46,262 nt of DNA from Phycisphaerae bacterium (GCA_016927755.1 JAFGLZ010000224.1:1-46262), one strand, 5' to 3'; counted from the first letter of the stretch, positions 34,118 through 44,093 are shown. A program made the numbers and translations. Notes: generated by a model from the letters alone, not told the origin.

Positions 34118-34144
34118 TCATATGGTCTGTATCTGTTCATATGA
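34118..34144. promoter_or_regulatory. Spaced inverted repeat, possible operator
   Basis: TCATATG and CATATGA with 13 bases between, so the two half sites are 20 bases apart centre to centre (about two helical turns). It lies in the divergent region between the ThuA-GH89 unit and the hydrolase lipoprotein gene. Confidence 0.35.
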
Positions 34145-34211
34145 CTGACCGATCGCTTGGCGCGGGTGGGTCGGGCACATTCTATCTTTGATGCTGGGGA
34201 GGTCGAGCACG

Positions 34212-35534
34212 GTGACGACGCGGAGGGTCTACGCTGTCCTTAGCCTGCTGATTGCGGGGGCCGCGGGGTGTAATGCACCGGAGGAGAAGTTCGGGCGGAC
34301 CTGGTACTTGGATGGCGCCGGCAACTGGGGCTTCGGTGTCGGCGAGGTCACCTATGGTCTGCGAAAGGCCGGCTACAAGGGACAGGTCTCGGCCTTCCAC
34401 TGGTCGCTCACGATGAGTCCCCTAGCCGATCAGGTCCTCAAGCCCCTGGCCGGTCTCGGGGCGGCGAGGCTGGCTGGCTGCATCGACGACTACCTCCGTC
34501 GATACCCGAACAACGAGGTTAACCTCATCGGACTCTCAGCCGGGGCCGGCGTGGTACTGCGCGCCGCAGAGCACGTCACCCCACCACATAAGGTCAACAA
34601 CATCATCCTGCTGGCCGCGAGCGTGGGATGCCAGTACGACGTCAAACCCGTGCTGAAGAACATGCGCGGCAAGATCTACGTCTACTATTCGTCCAACGAC
34701 GCGATGCTGGCGGGCCCCGTTCGCCTACTGGGTGCTTTCGGGGGCAAGGCTGGCGATGACCCTGCGGGGTTGTGCGGCCTCTACGCATCCGGCGCGGGCG
34801 GGCAGGTCGTGAATATCCCGTGGCGACCGAGATTCTCCCAGTACGGATGGTACGGCTCTCATACGAGCGTCGTCAGCGAACCGTTCGTCCAGCACATCCT
34901 GAGCCGGCACGTGGTCGCTGAGCGCGACCGGATCACGTACGTCGCGTCCGCCGAAACGCCCGGCGTTAGCGCGGAAGACTCGCGGGCCGGCGCCTCCGGA
35001 CAACGCATGGCTCAGGCGCCGGATCATCCCCAAGTCAACCCAAGCAACAGAGGCCGCCCCATGACCGCACCGGGAAGGGGTATCCCCCAGGCGCGATCGC
35101 CCAAGCCGAAGCAGCCGGCCCAACCCAGACCAACCGTCTATGCGCCCCCAATCGATGACGAGCTATCGGCGCTGCTTCAGTCCCCGGTCGCCCGCCCTGG
35201 CAAACCGGCGACCTGTCTGACGCTCAGTCGTCTCGACCCGAGGTTCCCGACGCGCAGCCGCCTGGCCGACGGCTTGCGGGTACGCCTCATCGGCGTGCCC
35301 GGCGCCACGTCGGCGAGGTTCGAGGTCCAGCCCGCTCGGCAAACCGAACCCACCGTGGCCCGGATGACCGTCGACACCGGACAGCGCTACGACGGCGAAA
35401 ACGGACACGCGTGGGCAATCACCCTCCTGCGCGTCGATCCACCCAGCCAAACAGCATGGTTGCAGATTCGACCCGTCGAGGACGCCCAGAAGAAGACGGC
35501 CAAGACCTCGAAGCAGCAGTCTCCCACGACGTGA
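34212..35534 (+). CDS. Alpha/beta-hydrolase-like lipoprotein
   Basis: I choose GTG 34212 because GGGGAGG (34196-34202) precedes it at normal distance; an ATG at 34191 would overlap that site. 440 residues. A short signal ends in lipobox AGAAGC. Residues about 30-235 look like an alpha/beta hydrolase with nucleophile elbow GLSAG (VNLIGLSAGAGVVLR), strand IILLAASVG and a possible catalytic His in YGSHTSVVS. A Pro/Gln-rich linker (about 250-310) leads to a C-terminal beta-rich domain that I do not recognise. Could be an esterase or lipase acting on acyl groups of a glycan or lipid; substrate unknown. Confidence 0.65.
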   Translation: MTTRRVYAVLSLLIAGAAGCNAPEEKFGRTWYLDGAGNWGFGVGEVTYGLRKAGYKGQVSAFHWSLTMSPLADQVLKPLAGLGAARLAGCIDDYLRRYPNNEVNLIGLSAGAGVVLRAAEHVTPPHKVNNIILLAASVGCQYDVKPVLKNMRGKIYVYYSSNDAMLAGPVRLLGAFGGKAGDDPAGLCGLYASGAGGQVVNIPWRPRFSQYGWYGSHTSVVSEPFVQHILSRHVVAERDRITYVASAETPGVSAEDSRAGASGQRMAQAPDHPQVNPSNRGRPMTAPGRGIPQARSPKPKQPAQPRPTVYAPPIDDELSALLQSPVARPGKPATCLTLSRLDPRFPTRSRLADGLRVRLIGVPGATSARFEVQPARQTEPTVARMTVDTGQRYDGENGHAWAITLLRVDPPSQTAWLQIRPVEDAQKKTAKTSKQQSPTT

Positions 35535-35600
35535 CCCCCCGCAACCGTGTCGCCCGAATCGCGGCGACTGCCTCGCGGCATGATCCCCGTTTCCCAGACG

Positions 35601-35629
35601 TGGTCAAACGGCTCGCCCTGTTGTAGAAT
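35601..35629 (+). promoter_or_regulatory. Possible promoter of the GH78-coaB unit
   Basis: TGGTCA, 17-base spacer, TAGAAT, about 165 bases before the ATG at 35793, in the 258-base gap after the hydrolase gene. Confidence 0.3.
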
Positions 35630-35792
35630 GCGGTGCTCGAAGACCTTTGAGAGCCCGGTTCAGCAGGCCGCAAGGCGGGGTTCCGTCGGCCGAATTGCTC
35701 CGCACGACGAAAGCAGGGTTCCCTGGAATCGCCACCAACGGCGATCCGACCCCACGGCGATGCGGGATGCCCCTGGAAGAGAAGGATGACCT

Positions 35793-38087
35793 ATGAGCGA
35801 TCCTGCCCATCATGTTGACCCGACGTTCGGCCGGCCCGACTGCCGACCCGGCGCGGATCCACCGACGACGTTGCCCTTGCCCCTTCGGATCTGGACGGAC
35901 GAGGCTCCCGCTGAACCGCCCGTAACGCTGAGCTGCGCCTTCCCGGCAAAGGGAGCGTGCACGAACGGCGTCCTTTGGGCAACCGCCGACGGGGATTTCA
36001 CGATACGCGCCAACACGACCGAGATTGGCAGGATTGAGAACAATCATCTTGCCCGGAAATTGATGCGCTTCGACTTGGACGGGATGATCAAACACGGTGT
36101 CAACACGATCGAGATCGACGTAACACCCTCCGGATCAGCCCCGCACTGCCTTCTGGCCGTCGTGGACGCCGAGTTGAACGGTGAGCATCTTCGCATCGTC
36201 AGCGACGAGAAGTGGTCCGTGCGGACCGGTCAGAACCAGGCCCGACCGGCCGTCGTCGTCGGGAAGATCGGCAGCGAACCGTGGGGATTCCCCGCCGGGG
36301 GCCCCGACGACCTGTACCGCGGCAGCTTCGGCGATCTTCGTCTGCTGCCGCTGCCGGCCGTGAAGATCGTGGCGGTCGAATCGGGTTCCAGCCGGATTGA
36401 CGCGGTGGAAGCCATGCTTTCGCCCGATGACAGCGCCGCCACCGTCACGGTGGAATCAGGCGGTGACGTCCGGCCACCGTGGATCGACCTGTCCGCCGGC
36501 TGGCGGTATTCGCACCTCCGACGCGAGTTCGAGAATCAGCAGCTCCTGTCGTGGCTGTCGCGGGTCCGTCAGGAAAAGCCGAGCGTCCTGATCGACTTCG
36601 GGCGCGAGATCAACGCTCGCCTGCGCGTCGATCTGGCCGAGCCGATCACCGGTACGATCGCCGTCGTTGCGGACGAGACACCGCAGGCCGTCGACGGCTA
36701 CGACACCGCCTTCTGCCAAGTCCTCGAATGCGACGGCACGCGGACCGCCGTCACCGAGATCACGGGAATGCGGTATGCAAGGCTGATCTTCCTGTCCGCC
36801 GATCGCCCTGTGCATGTGAAGGCCGTCACGGCGGACATGATCTACTACCCCGTCGAGTACCGGGGATCGTTTTCGTGCAATGACTCGCTGCTGACCCGCA
36901 TCTGGGACGTTGGCGCGTATACGCTGCACGCCTGCATGCAGGACTACGTGTGGGACGGCATCAAGCGAGACCAACTGCCCTGGATGGGCGACGCCCACCT
37001 GGAGCACCTCGGCATCTACTACGCCTTCGGTGACGCGACTTTGCCTCGCAGGACGCTGGAGTGGCTTCGCTGGCACGGCCCCCCCGAGACCTCGATCAAC
37101 GGAATCGACGGCTACTCGATGTGGTGGGTCAGCGGCCTGTACAACCATTTGCTGTTCACCGGCGACCGCGGCTTCCTCGCCGATCAGCAGCAAGCCCTGC
37201 TCGAGCTGCTCGAGGCCATCGAGGCTATGCTCGAGGGCGGGCTCTATGCCGGCAAATCGCCCTTTATCGATCACGCCCCGATCGTCAGCGACGAGCAGGA
37301 CGGCCAGGTCGCCGGCACGCAGATGCTGGCGGTACGCGCCCTGAAGGAAGGCTCCATGTTGCTTGGCGTACTGGGCGACTCGCCCAACGCCGTTCGATTC
37401 ATGGACCTCGCCGGGCGCGTCCGTGCCGCAGCGATGTCCAAGTACTGGAGCGACGAGGCCGGCGATTTCGGGCCCTATCGCCAGGTCAACGCGCTGGCGA
37501 TCTTCTGCGGCGTCGCCGAGGGCGATCAGGCCGCCGCCGTCGCCCGGAAACGACTCTCCGAGTCAACCGGCAACCCCATGACGACGTGGCAGCACTACTA
37601 CATGTATGAAGCCCTGGCCCAGACGGACATGCACCGGCAGGCACTGGACATCATGCGGGAGTATTACGGCGCGATGCTGAGCCACGGCGCCACCACATTC
37701 TGGGAGACGTACGACGAGAGTTGGCAGGACCTGGACGTGCACCGTCAGCTCACGACGCACGTCGGTTACGGCGGATATCGCATCAGTCTCTGTCATGGAT
37801 GGGCGGCGGGCCCCGTTCCGTGGCTGTCGGGGCATGTCCTGGGCATCTGTCCGCTCAGGCCGGGCTTCTCGCACTGCCGCATCCAGCCCCGGCCGTTTGA
37901 CCTGAAGTGGTTCAGCGGCAAGGTCCCTACCCCGAACGGCGAAGTCTGCGTGGACGCCGAGCGCGACCCGTCAGGATGGCGAGTCGCCGTGGACGTCCCG
38001 CCCGGCGTCCTGCCGAATCTTGACGTGTCCTACTTCGAACCCCTGGCGGGCCTGACGCTGAACGGACAAGCCGCCGAGTTGGCGTAG
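35793..38087 (+). CDS. GH78-like alpha-L-rhamnosidase
   Basis: 764 residues, no signal peptide, so probably cytosolic. N-terminal beta-sandwich domains (about 1-355, including VRTGQNQARPAVVV and SVLIDFGREINARL) precede a six-hairpin (alpha/alpha)6 barrel (about 360-690) and a C-terminal beta domain. The barrel opens with the family signature WDGIKRDQLPWMGDAHLE, where Glu404 is the likely general acid, and has FWETYDESW with Glu638 as the candidate base. It should cleave alpha-L-rhamnosyl residues from oligosaccharides already taken up. It is followed 19 bases later by coaB, an odd operon partner. A related unsaturated-rhamnogalacturonan role cannot be excluded. Confidence 0.8.
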   Translation: MSDPAHHVDPTFGRPDCRPGADPPTTLPLPLRIWTDEAPAEPPVTLSCAFPAKGACTNGVLWATADGDFTIRANTTEIGRIENNHLARKLMRFDLDGMIKHGVNTIEIDVTPSGSAPHCLLAVVDAELNGEHLRIVSDEKWSVRTGQNQARPAVVVGKIGSEPWGFPAGGPDDLYRGSFGDLRLLPLPAVKIVAVESGSSRIDAVEAMLSPDDSAATVTVESGGDVRPPWIDLSAGWRYSHLRREFENQQLLSWLSRVRQEKPSVLIDFGREINARLRVDLAEPITGTIAVVADETPQAVDGYDTAFCQVLECDGTRTAVTEITGMRYARLIFLSADRPVHVKAVTADMIYYPVEYRGSFSCNDSLLTRIWDVGAYTLHACMQDYVWDGIKRDQLPWMGDAHLEHLGIYYAFGDATLPRRTLEWLRWHGPPETSINGIDGYSMWWVSGLYNHLLFTGDRGFLADQQQALLELLEAIEAMLEGGLYAGKSPFIDHAPIVSDEQDGQVAGTQMLAVRALKEGSMLLGVLGDSPNAVRFMDLAGRVRAAAMSKYWSDEAGDFGPYRQVNALAIFCGVAEGDQAAAVARKRLSESTGNPMTTWQHYYMYEALAQTDMHRQALDIMREYYGAMLSHGATTFWETYDESWQDLDVHRQLTTHVGYGGYRISLCHGWAAGPVPWLSGHVLGICPLRPGFSHCRIQPRPFDLKWFSGKVPTPNGEVCVDAERDPSGWRVAVDVPPGVLPNLDVSYFEPLAGLTLNGQAAELA

Positions 38088-38106
38088 CACCGAAGGACGA
38101 ACCTCA

Positions 38107-38736
38107 ATGCGAATCCTCGTCACCGCCGGACCGACCCGAGAGTTCTTCGACACGGTCCGATTCATCTCCAACCCGTCCTCTGGAAAGATGGGATACGCCC
38201 TCGCCCGCGCGGCGGCCAGACGCGGACACGAGGTCGTGCTAGTCAGCGGGCCGGTGGCGCTGAAGCCCCCAAGCGGCGTCGAGACGATCCAGGTGATCTC
38301 GGCGGCGGAGATGAGCCAGGCCTGCAAACGGGCATTCCCTGACTGTCACGCCGTGATCGCCACGGCGGCCGTCTGCGACTACCGACCCGAGTACCGACTC
38401 GACCACAAGCTCAAGAAGCAAGCCAGGACGCGGTCCATTCGCCTCCTGCCGACGGAGGACATCCTGGCCAGTCTAGGTCGGCGAAAAGGCCATCGCGTCC
38501 TGATCGGCTTCGCCATGGAAGATCATTCGGCCAGACCGAACGCCGAGAGCAAGCTGCGCCGAAAGAGCCTCGACGCCATCCTCCTCAACGGCCCGGAAAA
38601 CATCGGTGGGAATCAGGCGAGGATGGAGCTGCTGCTGCGCGGCGGGAAATGGGACATTTGGCCCGCGGCCAGCAAGAATACGGTGGCAACCAGGATCATC
38701 CGCTTGGCCGAGCAATTGGTGGCCGATCGCGATTAA
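38107..38736 (+). CDS. coaB: Phosphopantothenate-cysteine ligase domain, stand-alone
   Basis: 209 residues. Corresponds to the CoaB half of the usual Dfp/CoaBC fusion and would join 4'-phosphopantothenate and cysteine in coenzyme A synthesis. Seen: ILVTAGPTREFFDTVRFISN, NPSSGKMGYALA, ATAAVCDYRP, KLKKQ, PTEDIL and VLIGFAMED. The usual NDVS-type motif reads LNGPENIGG. No CoaC decarboxylase half is in the window, so the pair is split, as in some other bacteria. It trails the rhamnosidase gene closely and may be read with it. Confidence 0.85.
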   Translation: MRILVTAGPTREFFDTVRFISNPSSGKMGYALARAAARRGHEVVLVSGPVALKPPSGVETIQVISAAEMSQACKRAFPDCHAVIATAAVCDYRPEYRLDHKLKKQARTRSIRLLPTEDILASLGRRKGHRVLIGFAMEDHSARPNAESKLRRKSLDAILLNGPENIGGNQARMELLLRGGKWDIWPAASKNTVATRIIRLAEQLVADRD

Positions 38737-38807
38737 GCGGACGGCAGGCGTATACAGCCCTTCTGAGAGCTTGTAGGCGGGCGCGTCCTCATGCGTCCGC
38801 AGACATT

Positions 38808-40538
38808 TCAATCGTCGTACAGCGCGTCGAGTTGCTCTTGATAGTGTTCCATCGCCTTTCGGCGCCGGATCTTCATGCTGGGCGTCAGCAGTCCGCTCTC
38901 GACGGTAAATGGTTCGGCGAGCAGGACGAACTTGCGGACCTGCTCCCAAGAGGCCAGCTCCTTCAGTGCGTCATCGATGTAGGACTGCATCACCCCGATG
39001 AGCACTGGGTCCCTGACGGCCTTGGCCGGAGGCTTCTTCTCGAGACCCATCTGTGAAAACAGCTTGTCGACCGCCCGCCACTCGGGAACGATCAATGCAG
39101 AGAGGAACTTCCGACCATCGCCAATGACCATGACCTGGTCGATCAACGGCACCTGCGACAATTGCGACTCGACCATCTGCGGGGCGATGTTCTTGCCCGC
39201 GCTGTTGACGATGAGATCCTTCTTTCGGTCGGTGATGAGGAGAAAGCCATCGTTGTCCAGATGCCCCACGTCGCCGGTGTGCAGCCATCCGTCAACGATA
39301 GTCTCGGCGGTATCCCGGGGCATATTCCAGTAGCCCTTCATCACGTGTCGGCCGCGAATGAGGATCTCGCCGTCTTCGCCGATCTTGACCTCCGCCCCTG
39401 GTAATGGCGTGCCGACCGTGCCGCAACGATACCGCTCCGGCTGATTGAAACACGTGATCGCCGTCGTCTCCGTCAGACCGTAGCCTTCCAGGAGCATGAT
39501 CCCGGCGTCGAGATAGACGTTGGACATCGCCCCAGGCAATGGGGCGCCGCCGCTGATCAGCCACCCGAGGCGATCGCCGAACAGCTTCTTCAGCGTCTTC
39601 TTCTGCTCGCCCGGCGGCAGCATGCTCGTCGCCGCGAAGATCTTCTCGAAGATCCTCGGCACCGCCGTCAGCCAGTGCGGCTGGATCTGCCCGATTCGCT
39701 TGACAACGGCTTCGTGGCTCTCCGAAAGCGCCACGCGAAGCCCCGCCATCAGCATCCCGAAATGGTCGGCCATCCGGCCGAAACTGTGACTCAGCGGCAG
39801 CCAGCTCAGCAGGATCTGGTCCGGATTGAACCGCATCGTGGCTCGGATACGGTCGCACAGGAACAGGATGTTGTCGTGGGTCAGCATAACGCCCTTGGGC
39901 AAACCGGTCGTGCCGCTCGTGTAGATGATCGTGGCGAGATCTTTCCGCGTGACCGCCCGTTCTCTCTGGAGTTGCTCATCGACGATCTTGCCCGAAGTCC
40001 TCGAGCCTCGCTGGATCAGGTCAGCGAACTTCACGACCTTCTGCTTGCCCGCCCAGGCAACGTCATCGAAGGTGACGACGTGCTCCACGTTCCCGAGCTC
40101 GTCGGCAACCGGCAGGAGCTTGTCGGCCTGGTCCTGCGTCGAGAGGATCAGGGCCTTGGCCTCGGAATCAACGATCTCATGGCGGGCCTGCTCGCCCGTG
40201 AGCGCCGCATGCAAAGGGACGGAAACACCCCCGGCCGCCAAGATGCCCAGGTCTGCCACGCGCCATTCGTAGCGGTTCTCGCTGTACAGCGCCACGTGGC
40301 TCCCTTGAGCCGCGCCTAGCTCGATGAGCCCACGGGCCAGTCCCAGAACGTCGTCGTGGTATTTCGTCCACGAGACGTCGTGATAGACGTCGCCTTCGGG
40401 CACCCGGAACAGCGTTCGCTCCTTGTGCGACGCCACTTGCCTACGGAGCATCGCCGCTAGATTTGGGTCATCGTCGTTAAAGGGTGCTATGTCCAGCTTT
40501 CCGAGATGTTCGCGCGGAATAGACTGTGTGTCAGCCAT
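38808..40538 (-). CDS. fadD: Long-chain acyl-CoA synthetase
   Basis: 576 residues, start ATG with GGAGGT upstream. An ANL-superfamily enzyme that activates fatty acids to acyl-CoA through an acyl-adenylate. Seen: P-loop TIIYTSGTTGLPKGVMLTHDN, WLPLSHSFGRM, EGYGLTETTAITCFN, WLHTGDVGHLDNDGFLLITD, DRKKDLIVNSAGKNIAP and a late TPSMKIRRR with the catalytic Lys. No signal peptide. Third gene of the fadB-fadA-fadD unit (135 bases after fadA) and convergent with coaB. Confidence 0.92.
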   Translation of the reverse strand: MADTQSIPREHLGKLDIAPFNDDDPNLAAMLRRQVASHKERTLFRVPEGDVYHDVSWTKYHDDVLGLARGLIELGAAQGSHVALYSENRYEWRVADLGILAAGGVSVPLHAALTGEQARHEIVDSEAKALILSTQDQADKLLPVADELGNVEHVVTFDDVAWAGKQKVVKFADLIQRGSRTSGKIVDEQLQRERAVTRKDLATIIYTSGTTGLPKGVMLTHDNILFLCDRIRATMRFNPDQILLSWLPLSHSFGRMADHFGMLMAGLRVALSESHEAVVKRIGQIQPHWLTAVPRIFEKIFAATSMLPPGEQKKTLKKLFGDRLGWLISGGAPLPGAMSNVYLDAGIMLLEGYGLTETTAITCFNQPERYRCGTVGTPLPGAEVKIGEDGEILIRGRHVMKGYWNMPRDTAETIVDGWLHTGDVGHLDNDGFLLITDRKKDLIVNSAGKNIAPQMVESQLSQVPLIDQVMVIGDGRKFLSALIVPEWRAVDKLFSQMGLEKKPPAKAVRDPVLIGVMQSYIDDALKELASWEQVRKFVLLAEPFTVESGLLTPSMKIRRRKAMEHYQEQLDALYDD

Positions 40539-40673
40539 GAAGGACCTCCACCTTCCTGCCTAGAAGTGCGGACCAACAGGACGCCGAATGGACCCATCGG
40601 GCCCATCCGGCATCGTCCTACCCCACCGATGTGACAGCGCCTGGCCGGGCGGCGCGACGTGAAGGTCTTCGTC

Positions 40674-41831
40674 TCAGCAGGCCTCGACGATGGTAGCCTC
40701 GCCCATGCCGCCCCCGACGCAGAGCGTCGCCATGCCGCGCTTCTTGCTCTCTTGCGACATCCGGTGGATCAGCGTCACCATGATCCGGGCGCCGCTGCAA
40801 CCCAGCGGATGGCCCAAGGCGATCGCCCCGCCCCGCGTGTTGACCTTCGCCGGATCGAAGCCGGTCAGTCGAAGCACGGCCACGCTCTGGGACGCGAACG
40901 CTTCGTTCAGCTCGATCGCGTCGAGATCGTCGACGCCGAGCCCCGCGCGCTCCAGCGCCTTCGGCGCCGCCTTGGCCGGGCCGATCCCCATCTCACACGG
41001 CTCGCAGCCGGCCACGGCCATCGACCGGATCCTTACCTTCGGCTTCAGCCCGAGCTGCTTGGCCCGCTCCTCCGACATCATCAGCAGCGCTGCGGCGCCC
41101 ACGCTCAACGGCGAGCTGTTGCCCGCCGTCACGATGCCGCCCTTCGGATTGAACGCCGGCGGAATCTTCGCCAGCGACTCCAGGTTCGTGTCCGGGCGAA
41201 TCGTCTGGTCAACGGTCATGAGTTGCCTATGCCCGGCCGCGTCGAGGCCCCAGGTCGGCAGAACCTCGTCCTTGAACAGGCCCTTCTCCGTCGCCTCGTG
41301 CGCCTTCATATGCGACCCGTAGGCAAACTCGTCCTGCTCCTCGCGCGTGATGAAGTACTTCATGGCTACGTACTCGGCCGTGATGCCCATCATCATCGCC
41401 GCGCGGAAGTTCTTCCAACCCATCCGCGGGCTCGGATTCACGTCCTTGTCCATCGGGTAGTGGTGCATATGCTCCACGCCGCCGACAACGTGAACGTCCT
41501 CGCAGCCGGTCATGATCGCCCGGGCGGCCGAGTTGATCGCCGTCAAACCCGACGCACAGAGGCGGTTCACCGTGCACGCCGCCGACTCGACCGGGAATCC
41601 CGCGATCAGGGCCGCGGTCCGCGCCATGTTGAAGCCCTGCTCGCTCTGCTGCTGAACGCAACCGAAATAGACGTCTTCCACGATCGCCGGGTCGATGCCG
41701 GTCTTGGCAACGAGTCCCTTCATGACGTGAGCCGCTAGATCGTCCGCGCGGACGTCTCGATAATAGCCGTCCGTCGGGCGGGCACTGCCGACCGGGATCC
41801 GAACGCCGTCGATGATCACCGCTGTCTTCAC
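40674..41831 (-). CDS. fadA: Acetyl-CoA acyltransferase (thiolase)
   Basis: 385 residues from a GTG with AGGAGG upstream. Cleaves 3-ketoacyl-CoA to acetyl-CoA and a shortened acyl-CoA. Active-site residues are present: Cys92 (VNRLCASGLTA), His341 (AIALGHPLGCSG) and Cys371 (LCVGGGMG). The covering loop GVEHMHHYPM and the length fit FadA/AtoB-type thiolases. It follows fadB by 102 bases; together they would form the trifunctional beta-oxidation complex. Confidence 0.95.
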   Translation of the reverse strand: MKTAVIIDGVRIPVGSARPTDGYYRDVRADDLAAHVMKGLVAKTGIDPAIVEDVYFGCVQQQSEQGFNMARTAALIAGFPVESAACTVNRLCASGLTAINSAARAIMTGCEDVHVVGGVEHMHHYPMDKDVNPSPRMGWKNFRAAMMMGITAEYVAMKYFITREEQDEFAYGSHMKAHEATEKGLFKDEVLPTWGLDAAGHRQLMTVDQTIRPDTNLESLAKIPPAFNPKGGIVTAGNSSPLSVGAAALLMMSEERAKQLGLKPKVRIRSMAVAGCEPCEMGIGPAKAAPKALERAGLGVDDLDAIELNEAFASQSVAVLRLTGFDPAKVNTRGGAIALGHPLGCSGARIMVTLIHRMSQESKKRGMATLCVGGGMGEATIVEAC

Positions 41832-41933
41832 GATATTGGCCTCCTGAGGCTGCCCGGGTCAGGCGACATGCCCGCCGGACCGTTTCCTGCTCGCCGCTCC
41901 CGCCGCCGATTCCCGCGACGGGACGATCGTCGG

Positions 41934-44093
41934 TTACTTGTAGAACGACTTGCCGGACTTGGCCATCTCCTTCAGCATCTCCGGCGCCTCGAACCGCTTG
42001 CCGAGCGGCGCGAGCTTGGCCAATTTGTCGACCGCCGTCTGCGCGCCGATCGTATCGGCCCAACGCAGCAGCCCGCCCCGGAACGGCGGGAAGCCGATCC
42101 CGAAGATCAAACCGAAGTCCACGTCCTCATGCTTGCGGACGATGTTCTCCTCCAACAGCCGGCACGCCTCCGCCAGCATTGAGAGGAACAGCCGGTCGAG
42201 GATCGTCTCGTCGTCCGGCACGTCACTTTGGCGCCGCCCGATCTCGTCGACGAGCTTGGCGACCACGCCGTCCGGCTTGCCTCGCTTCTTGCCTCGCTTG
42301 CTTTCGTAAGCCATAAAGCCCGCGTCGCTCTTCTGACCCAGCCGACCCATTTCCACGAGCTTGGGCACCAACTGCGCGGGCTGGGCGCGGTCGCTGTAGG
42401 CCTCGGCCAGCACGCCGCCCGCAAACTTCGCCACGTCCAGGCCGACCATATCCGCCAAAGTGACCGGGCCCATCGGCATGCCGAACTTCGTGACTAGCTT
42501 ATCGAGCTTCTCCATGTCGACGCCTTCCTCGACCAACAGAACGGCCTCGTTCATGTACGGAAGCAGAACGCGGTTCACCAGGAAGCCCGCGCAGTCGTTC
42601 ACGACGATCGGCTTCTTCCCGATCGCCTGGGCCTGCTTGACCACCGTCACCACCGTTTCGTCAGACGTCTTCTCACCGCGGATCACCTCCACGAGCTGCA
42701 TCCGGTCGACCGGGCTGAAGTAGTGCATCCCGACGAACTTGTCCGGCCGCTTGAGGTCCTTGGCCATCCGCGTGATCGAGATCGTCGAGGTGTTCGAGGC
42801 GATGATGGCGTTCTCGCCCAGAATCCCTTCCATCTCCTTGAATGTCGAGACCTTGACGTCTTCTCTCTCGACGATCGCCTCAATGATCAGGTCGCAGTTC
42901 TTCATCGCGATCTTGTCGGTCGTCGCCCGGAGCTTCGTCAAAGACGCCACCATCTCCTGCGGCGCCATCCGTCCGATCTTGATCCGGGACTCCATCGGGC
43001 CGACGACCCGCTTCATCCCGGCCTCGACCAATTCGTCGCTGATATCGCACAGGATCGTGCCAAAGTCCTTGCGGATGTGGCTAAAGGCGATGCCCGCGCC
43101 CATGAGCCCCCCGCCCAGAACGCCCACTTGCTTGACCGGCCTGCCCTTGACCGATCGGTCGTCGACGCCCGTGTCCTTTCGGACCGCCTGGTCCATGAAG
43201 AAGATGCCGATCAGATTGCGACTGATGTCGCTGCCGATCAGCGGAATGATCGCGTTGATCTCTTCCTTGAGCCCATCCTGCAACGGCAGGTTACAGCCGC
43301 GCTCCATCGCGTCGATGGCCTTGAGCGGCGCCGGATACTGCCCCTTGGTCTTGCCCAGGATGAACCCGCGGAAGACGTTGAAGTTGAACATCATGTTGTC
43401 GTCGCTGAGCCCCATGGGCTGCTCGCGACGTTCGCGATCTTCCTTCCACTCCCCGGTCTCATGCGCCATGTTGATGACGCGGACGCCCTCGTCGAGCAAC
43501 TCCTCAGCGGGCACCATCTCAAAGGCCAGGTCGATGTCGACGGCCTTCTCGGCCTTGATGCTGTCCCCGCCGCAGTTCATCTCGAGCGCCTGGTCGATGC
43601 CCACCAGCCGCGGCAACCGCTGCGTCCCGCCCCAACCGGGGATGATGCCGATCTTGACCTCCGGCGCCCCCAACTCCGTCCGCGGATTGGTCGAAACGAT
43701 GCGATAGTCGAACGCCATCGCGCACTCGAGCCCGCCGCCGACGCACATGCCATCAATGACGGCCACCGTCGGGAACGGCAGTCGGCTGATGCGCGTAAAG
43801 AGATCGTGCCCGCGCTGGCAGAAAGTCCGGACGAGGTTCTTGTCCGTCCCGACCGCCGCCATCAACTCGTTGAGGTCGGCTCCCGCGATGAAGTTGCCTT
43901 CCTTGCCGCTACGAAGGATCGCGCCGCGCAGATCCGTCTGCTTCTCGATCTGTCCAACACAGCCTTCCAGCGCCTCCAGATTGGCCTGATTGAAGGTGTT
44001 GACCGGCTTGCCCGGTGTGTCGAACGTCATGACGGCGATCTTGTCGTCACGGATCTCCAGCCTGATAGGTGAGCTGGCGTCAGCGGTGGCCAT
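41934..44093 (-). CDS. fadB: Fused enoyl-CoA hydratase / 3-hydroxyacyl-CoA dehydrogenase
   Basis: 719 residues from ATG 44093 with AAAGGAGG upstream; an earlier ATG at 44153 lacks one. N-terminal crotonase domain (about 1-190) with GADLNELMAA, GGGLECAMAFDYRI and GAPEVKIGIIPGWGGTQRLP, carrying both catalytic Glu. Then a Rossmann domain (about 310-495: QVGVLGGGLMGAGIAFS, SNTSTISIT, MHYFSPVDRMQLVEVI with the catalytic His) and two C-terminal dehydrogenase domains. Performs hydration and oxidation in fatty-acid beta-oxidation. First gene of the fad unit. The likely promoter contains a run of nine G. No acyl-CoA dehydrogenase is nearby. Confidence 0.95.
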   Translation of the reverse strand: MATADASSPIRLEIRDDKIAVMTFDTPGKPVNTFNQANLEALEGCVGQIEKQTDLRGAILRSGKEGNFIAGADLNELMAAVGTDKNLVRTFCQRGHDLFTRISRLPFPTVAVIDGMCVGGGLECAMAFDYRIVSTNPRTELGAPEVKIGIIPGWGGTQRLPRLVGIDQALEMNCGGDSIKAEKAVDIDLAFEMVPAEELLDEGVRVINMAHETGEWKEDRERREQPMGLSDDNMMFNFNVFRGFILGKTKGQYPAPLKAIDAMERGCNLPLQDGLKEEINAIIPLIGSDISRNLIGIFFMDQAVRKDTGVDDRSVKGRPVKQVGVLGGGLMGAGIAFSHIRKDFGTILCDISDELVEAGMKRVVGPMESRIKIGRMAPQEMVASLTKLRATTDKIAMKNCDLIIEAIVEREDVKVSTFKEMEGILGENAIIASNTSTISITRMAKDLKRPDKFVGMHYFSPVDRMQLVEVIRGEKTSDETVVTVVKQAQAIGKKPIVVNDCAGFLVNRVLLPYMNEAVLLVEEGVDMEKLDKLVTKFGMPMGPVTLADMVGLDVAKFAGGVLAEAYSDRAQPAQLVPKLVEMGRLGQKSDAGFMAYESKRGKKRGKPDGVVAKLVDEIGRRQSDVPDDETILDRLFLSMLAEACRLLEENIVRKHEDVDFGLIFGIGFPPFRGGLLRWADTIGAQTAVDKLAKLAPLGKRFEAPEMLKEMAKSGKSFYK

